Source: DATCSE01 sp036568605 (GTDB lineage Bacteria > Pseudomonadota > Gammaproteobacteria > Burkholderiales > Burkholderiaceae_C). From it: a DNA stretch of 7,169 bases. The notes under the pieces were generated by a model. That model did no database searches, was not told the DNA's origin, and saw only the letters and a list, made by a program, of their open reading frames with translations. The stretch's first letter is position 1; each line of letters opens with the position of its first letter. The DNA lies in assembly GCA_036568605.1 (NCBI GenBank), contig DATCSE010000369.1:1-7169 (forward strand). Reading direction: 5' to 3'. Positions 3,929-7,169 of the stretch are shown one piece after another. The translations under genes and the position numbers were made by a program.

Positions 3929-5149
3929 ATGAACGATACCCACTACATCGAAGAACCGGTGGGCGGCGGCGTGCCCATCAAGATGTGGACCCGCGGCGTC
4001 CCGGTCGAGAACGAAGCCAGGCGCCAGCTCGAAAATGCCGCGCGCCTGCCCATCGTCTTCAAGCACATCGCGGCGATGCCCGACGTGCACTACGGCATCG
4101 GTGCGACCGTGGGCTCGGTGATCCCGACCGTCAAGGCCATCATCCCGGCCGCGGTGGGCGTGGACATCGGCTGCGGGATGATCGCGGCCAAGACCACGCT
4201 GACGGCCGAGGACCTGCCCGACAACCTCGGCCCGCTGCGTGCGGCGATCGAGCGGGCGGTGCCGCACGGCCGTGCGCCCGGCGCACGCGACCCGGGCGCG
4301 TGGCAGAAGGCGCCCGGCGCGGTGAACACGGCGTGGGCGCAGCTCGAGCCCGAGTTCACCGAGCTGTGCCGCGACTACCCGAAGCTCGCGAAGACCAACA
4401 ACATCCAGCACCTGGGGACGCTGGGCACCGGCAACCATTTCATCGAGGTCTGCCTCGACGAGGCGGGGTTCGTCTGGTTCATGCTGCACTCGGGTTCGCG
4501 CGGCGTCGGCAACTTCATCGGCACGATGTTCATCGAGCTCGCGAAGCAGGACGCGATGCGCCAGCAGGCCAACCTGCCGGACCGCGACCTGGCGTACTTC
4601 GAGGAAGGCTCGCGCTACTTCGGCGACTACGTGCGCGCGGTGAGCTGGGCGCAGAAGTTCGCGGCGATCAACCGCGAGGTGATGATGAAGCGCGTGATCG
4701 AAGCCGCCAAGACGGTGATCCACAAGAACTTCCAGAGCCTCGTCGAGGCGGTGAACTGCCACCACAACTATGTGCAGAAGGAGCATCACTTCGGCGAAGA
4801 CGTCTACGTGACCCGCAAGGGCGCGGTCAGCGCGAAGGCCGGGCAGCTCGGCATCATTCCGGGCAGCATGGGCGCGCGCAGCTACATCGTGCGCGGCAAG
4901 GGCAATCCGGAGTCGTTCGAGTCCTGTTCGCATGGCGCCGGACGCGTGATGAGCCGCGGCGAAGCCAAGCGCCGCTTCACGCTGGCCGACCACCGCGCGG
5001 CGACCGAAGGCGTCGAGTGCCGCAAGGACAAGGACGTGATCGACGAAACGCCCGCGGCCTACAAGGACATCGATGCGGTGATGGAGGCGCAGCGCGACCT
5101 CGTCGAGGTCGTGCACACGCTGAAGCAAGTGGTGTGCGTGAAGGGCTGA
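3929..5149 (+). CDS. rtcB: RNA-splicing ligase RtcB
   Basis: A 406-residue GTP- and Mn-dependent RNA ligase that joins 2',3'-cyclic phosphate (or 3'-phosphate) ends to 5'-OH ends through a guanylylated histidine. It matches E. coli RtcB (408 residues) along its whole length. Visible active-site segments are MPDVHYGIG (50-58), VGVDIGCGM (76-84) with metal ligands Asp79 and Cys82, GTLGTGNHF (163-171) with His170, HSGSRG (187-192), HHNYVQKE (278-285), and SCSHGAGRVMSR (332-343) with His335 as the guanylylation site; it ends in VVCVKG as E. coli does. All key residues are present, so it should be active. One local difference is IPTVKAI at 65-71, where E. coli has IPTKGAI. In E. coli rtcB lies beside rtcA under the sigma-54 activator RtcR; neither is in this window. 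Here rtcB is the last gene of the slipin-protease set and ends at a terminator. Likely substrates are tRNAs broken in the anticodon loop and possibly the upstream tRNA-like RNAs. Confidence 0.97.
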   Translation: MNDTHYIEEPVGGGVPIKMWTRGVPVENEARRQLENAARLPIVFKHIAAMPDVHYGIGATVGSVIPTVKAIIPAAVGVDIGCGMIAAKTTLTAEDLPDNLGPLRAAIERAVPHGRAPGARDPGAWQKAPGAVNTAWAQLEPEFTELCRDYPKLAKTNNIQHLGTLGTGNHFIEVCLDEAGFVWFMLHSGSRGVGNFIGTMFIELAKQDAMRQQANLPDRDLAYFEEGSRYFGDYVRAVSWAQKFAAINREVMMKRVIEAAKTVIHKNFQSLVEAVNCHHNYVQKEHHFGEDVYVTRKGAVSAKAGQLGIIPGSMGARSYIVRGKGNPESFESCSHGAGRVMSRGEAKRRFTLADHRAATEGVECRKDKDVIDETPAAYKDIDAVMEAQRDLVEVVHTLKQVVCVKG

Positions 5150-5170
5150 GGCAGCGTCCTCTTCCGTTGA

Positions 5171-5199
5171 GGCGCCCGCGATGAGCGGGCGCCTTTTTT
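5171..5199 (+). terminator. Intrinsic terminator after rtcB
   Basis: A perfect 9-bp GC-rich stem, GGCGCCCGC/GCGGGCGCC, has a 5-base loop and is followed by six T. It begins 22 bases after the rtcB stop and closes the operon. Confidence 0.95.
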
Positions 5200-5233
5200 G
5201 TTTGATAGGGTTGCGGCGCTCAGGAACGCCGCC

Positions 5234-5255
5234 GGCCCGGGATAATCGCCGGGCC
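5234..5255. promoter_or_regulatory. 7-bp inverted repeat around a GATAAT hexamer
   Basis: GGCCCGG (5234-5240) and CCGGGCC (5249-5255) flank GATAATCG. GATAAT resembles a -10 box but no good -35 at 16-18 bases was seen. It lies 57 bases before the next gene and may be an operator or promoter part, or simply a GC-rich palindrome. Confidence 0.3.
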
Positions 5256-5312
5256 CCGCGGCCATCGTCACATGTCGATCGTTGTTCCACGCAGATCGTT
5301 TCAAGGATGCCT

Positions 5313-5777
5313 ATGACTCGCTTGTTTCCTCTCCGCGCTGCCAGCCTGGCGCTGATGTGCGCCATCGCCGTGCCGCCTTGCCTGGCCGAGAGCTTCGCCT
5401 CGTCGGCATCCAGCGCCGGTTCGGCGTCTTCGGGCAGCGTCTCCGATTCGATCAAGGGCTCGAGCAACAGCTCGAACCGCGACAAGCAGGTGGGCGAGGG
5501 CCAGTACCGCGTGATCGAGGTGGCCGAAGTGCCCGAGCGGCCGGCGATGACGCGCCTGAAGCTGCGCGCGACCGAGCCCGGCGCGGCCAGCGAGTTCTTT
5601 CTCGATCTGCCGCGCCAGGCACTGGGCGATCGTCCCCTTGGTACCGGCGACCTGGTGCAGGCGCGCCAGCGCCCCTACGGCTTCGAGTTCGCGCGTGACG
5701 ACACGCGCGAGCCCTTCTTCCTCGTGCTGACCGACGATTGGCATCGCGAGCTCGATCCGCACGTCGTCGCGCTGTGA
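5313..5777 (+). CDS. Small exported protein, function unknown, Ser/Ala-rich after the signal peptide
   Basis: A 154-residue protein with a Sec signal peptide (positively charged start MTRLFPLR, hydrophobic core, likely cut after PPCLA, about residue 24). The Cys near the cut site does not sit in a good lipobox, so a lipoprotein is unlikely. Next comes a low-complexity Ser/Ala/Gly segment of about 30 residues, then a compact domain (about 60-154) beginning YRVIEVAEVPERPAMTRLKL and ending PFFLVLTDDWHRELDPHVVAL. No family is recognised. AAGGA at 5303-5307 favours ATG 5313 over the in-frame ATG 5307. Its stop overlaps the GTG start of the following DUF2145 gene (GTGA), so the two are translationally coupled and probably work in the same envelope process. 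It is separated from rtcB by the terminator and is probably an independent unit. Confidence 0.8.
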   Translation: MTRLFPLRAASLALMCAIAVPPCLAESFASSASSAGSASSGSVSDSIKGSSNSSNRDKQVGEGQYRVIEVAEVPERPAMTRLKLRATEPGAASEFFLDLPRQALGDRPLGTGDLVQARQRPYGFEFARDDTREPFFLVLTDDWHRELDPHVVAL

Positions 5778-6730
5778 CGCGTCGCCGCGAGCGGGCCGTG
5801 CGTGGCATCGTCGCGCGCTTCGCGTGGCTCGCGGCCGCCGCTCTGGTGGGTATCGGCATCTGTCCGGCCGCACAGGCCGCCAACGGCGCGGCTGCGAGCT
5901 CGCGCTTCTGCGACCGGCCCGCCGCGATCAGCGCGGGCGAGCAGGACCGGCTGCTGCGCTTTGCCGCGGTCGTCAAGCAGACGCTGGATCGCTCGGAGCG
6001 CAGCGTCGCGCTGATCGCGCGATCGGGCATGGATCTGAGCCGCTTCGGGGTGCGCTATTCGCATGCCGGCATCAGCTTGAAGGCGAGCCCGAACGGGCCG
6101 TGGTCGGTGCGTCAACTCTACTACGCGTGCGACGAGTCGCGGCCGCGCCTGTTCGATCAGGGCATGGCGGGCTTTCTGATCGGCACCGACGATCCCTCGG
6201 TGGGCTATGCCTCCATCGTGCTGCTGCCCGAGGCCGAGGGCGAGGCGCTGGCACGCACCTCGCTGGATCCGCGGCTGGCACTCGAACTGCTGAGTGCGGA
6301 CTACAGCGCGAATGCCTATGCCTACAGCACGCGCTACCAGAACTGCAACCAATGGGTGATGGAGCTGATTGCCAGCGCCTGGGGCCGGCTCGACCCGGAC
6401 CGGCCGGCACGCGAGGAGGCCCAGCACTGGCTGCAGGGGCAGGGCTATGCGCCGGCGACGGTCGACGTCGGCTCGCACGCGCTGATGTTCGCGGCGCAGT
6501 TCGTGCCGCTGGTCCATCTCGCCGACCATCCGACCGACGACCTCTACGCGATGAAGCTGCGTATCAGCATGCCGTCGGCTATCGAAGCGTTCGTGCGGCA
6601 ACGCCTGCCGCAGGCCCAGCGCATCGAGCTGTGCCACGACGCCGGGCACATCGTCGTGCGGCGCGGCTGGCAGCCGCTGGGGCCGGGGTGCCAGGCGGCA
6701 CCGGGCGACGAGGTGATCGCGTTCGACTGA
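5774..6730 (+). CDS. DUF2145 exported protein, probable permuted papain-like hydrolase
   Basis: A 318-residue protein resembling the uncharacterised DUF2145 family. From GTG 5774 it begins with an arginine-rich stretch and a hydrophobic segment (FAWLAAAALVGIGI) ending CPAAQA, a good Sec signal peptide cut near residue 36. Two motifs stand out: RYSHAGI (94-100) with His97, and RYQNCNQWVMELI (187-199) with Cys191. The order His first and Cys later, with NC followed by an aromatic and hydrophobic helix, is that of circularly permuted NlpC/P60-type (papain-fold) enzymes, so a peptidase, amidase or lipid hydrolase in the periplasm is plausible. Other cysteines at 46, 119, 287 and 306 could form disulfides. 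GTG 5774 is chosen because it makes a 4-base stop-start overlap with the previous gene and leaves a clean signal peptide; an ATG at 5738 would add twelve residues inside that gene. Confidence 0.8.
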   Translation: MTRRRERAVRGIVARFAWLAAAALVGIGICPAAQAANGAAASSRFCDRPAAISAGEQDRLLRFAAVVKQTLDRSERSVALIARSGMDLSRFGVRYSHAGISLKASPNGPWSVRQLYYACDESRPRLFDQGMAGFLIGTDDPSVGYASIVLLPEAEGEALARTSLDPRLALELLSADYSANAYAYSTRYQNCNQWVMELIASAWGRLDPDRPAREEAQHWLQGQGYAPATVDVGSHALMFAAQFVPLVHLADHPTDDLYAMKLRISMPSAIEAFVRQRLPQAQRIELCHDAGHIVVRRGWQPLGPGCQAAPGDEVIAFD

Positions 6731-6769
6731 GGGTGCGCGCCGCGTGTCGCGTTGCGGCCGACGCGTCGC

Positions 6770-7169
6770 CTATTCGATGTTCTGCACCTGCTCGCGCAGC
6801 TGCTCGATCGCGACCTTCATCTCGACCGAGATGTTGGTCAGCTCGAGCGCCGAAGCCTTCGAGCCCAGCGTGTTCGCTTCGCGCAGCAGCTCCTGGATCA
6901 GGAAGTCCAGGCGCTTGCCGATCTCGCCGCCGGCTTTCAGCAGCCGCTCGATCTCGTCCAGGTGCGCGCGCAAGCGCGACAGCTCTTCGGCCACGTCGAT
7001 GCGGATCGCGTAAGCCGCGGCTTCGTTCAGCGCGCGCTCCTGCAGCGCTTCGCGCGAGATCGTCTGTGTCGCGCCGGTGGCGTCCAGCGCCTCCTGCCAG
7101 CGCTCGAGGAAGCGCTGCTGCTGGCGCTGCACGACGGCCGGCACCAGCGGCTCGGCCTGCAGCGCAAGC
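6770..7169 (-). CDS. yicC: YicC/YloC family endoribonuclease, C-terminal part
   Basis: About 132 residues of the C-terminus are in the window; the frame stays open to the right edge, so the 5' part is missing. The end carries the family signature: RIDVAEELSRLRAHLDE, GGEIGKRLDFLIQELLREAN, NTLGSKA, and the terminal VEMKVAIEQLREQVQNIE. YicC and Bacillus YloC are endoribonucleases acting in RNA turnover, often encoded near rph and gmk. It is convergent with the DUF2145 gene, 39 bases away, and does not belong to the rtcB operon. That a second RNA enzyme lies nearby is probably chance. Confidence 0.93.
   Translation of the reverse strand, partial: LALQAEPLVPAVVQRQQQRFLERWQEALDATGATQTISREALQERALNEAAAYAIRIDVAEELSRLRAHLDEIERLLKAGGEIGKRLDFLIQELLREANTLGSKASALELTNISVEMKVAIEQLREQVQNIE

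Noticed and set aside
5181..5312. Upstream extension of the small exported protein to ATG 5181
   Set aside because: It would start inside the rtcB terminator and bury the signal peptide.
5738..5773. ATG 5738 as the start of the DUF2145 protein
   Set aside because: It overlaps the upstream gene by 40 bases and adds an Arg-rich stretch before an already good signal peptide; GTG 5774 forms a standard 4-base overlap.
6731..6769. Bidirectional terminator between the DUF2145 and yicC genes
   Set aside because: Only imperfect GC-rich pairing is visible and there is no T-run on either strand.

Overview
The window is very GC-rich with GC-ending codons. Its gene content (a DUF2145 protein, a YicC-type ribonuclease, a bacterial RtcB) points to a betaproteobacterium, most likely Burkholderiales; this placement is inferred from composition and gene set, not from a marker gene. 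No mobile-element gene, CRISPR array or rRNA is visible.

Region 1 (about 65-542) is a tight array of CCA-ending tRNA or tRNA-like units with anticodons GTC (Asp), GTG (His), CTT (Lys), CAG (Leu) and CAT (Met). Most fold well but carry departures from tRNA consensus: T37 in Asp, no encoded G-1 and an extra C in His, G8/G14 in Lys, C1:G72 in Leu, and a second complete T-arm plus CCA directly after the Met unit. The array runs straight into a strong Shine-Dalgarno and an HNH nuclease-like gene (572-1147).

Region 2 (1148-1671) has no protein gene. It holds two strong hairpins, a degenerate tRNA-like element, a Thr(CGT) tRNA-like unit with a shortened acceptor stem, and a structured leader with two GCAA-capped hairpins and an 8-bp hairpin.

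Region 3 (1672-5149) is a same-strand gene set: an SPFH/slipin protein without a membrane anchor, a soluble serine protease of the SDH/SppA-like type, and the RNA ligase RtcB, closed by a clear intrinsic terminator (5171-5199). Everything from the first tRNA to this terminator is on one strand and may form one RNA-repair island: RtcB rejoins RNAs with 2',3'-cyclic phosphate and 5'-OH ends (as left by anticodon nucleases), the tRNA-like units are plausible substrates, spares, decoys or sensors, and the SPFH-protease pair resembles stomatin-protease pairs. The link between the array and the ligase is inference from position.

Region 4 (5313-6730) is a separate two-gene unit of exported proteins: a small Ser/Ala-rich secreted protein and a translationally coupled DUF2145 protein that looks like a permuted papain-fold hydrolase. 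Region 5 (6770-7169, minus strand) is the C-terminal part of a YicC/YloC endoribonuclease cut by the window edge.
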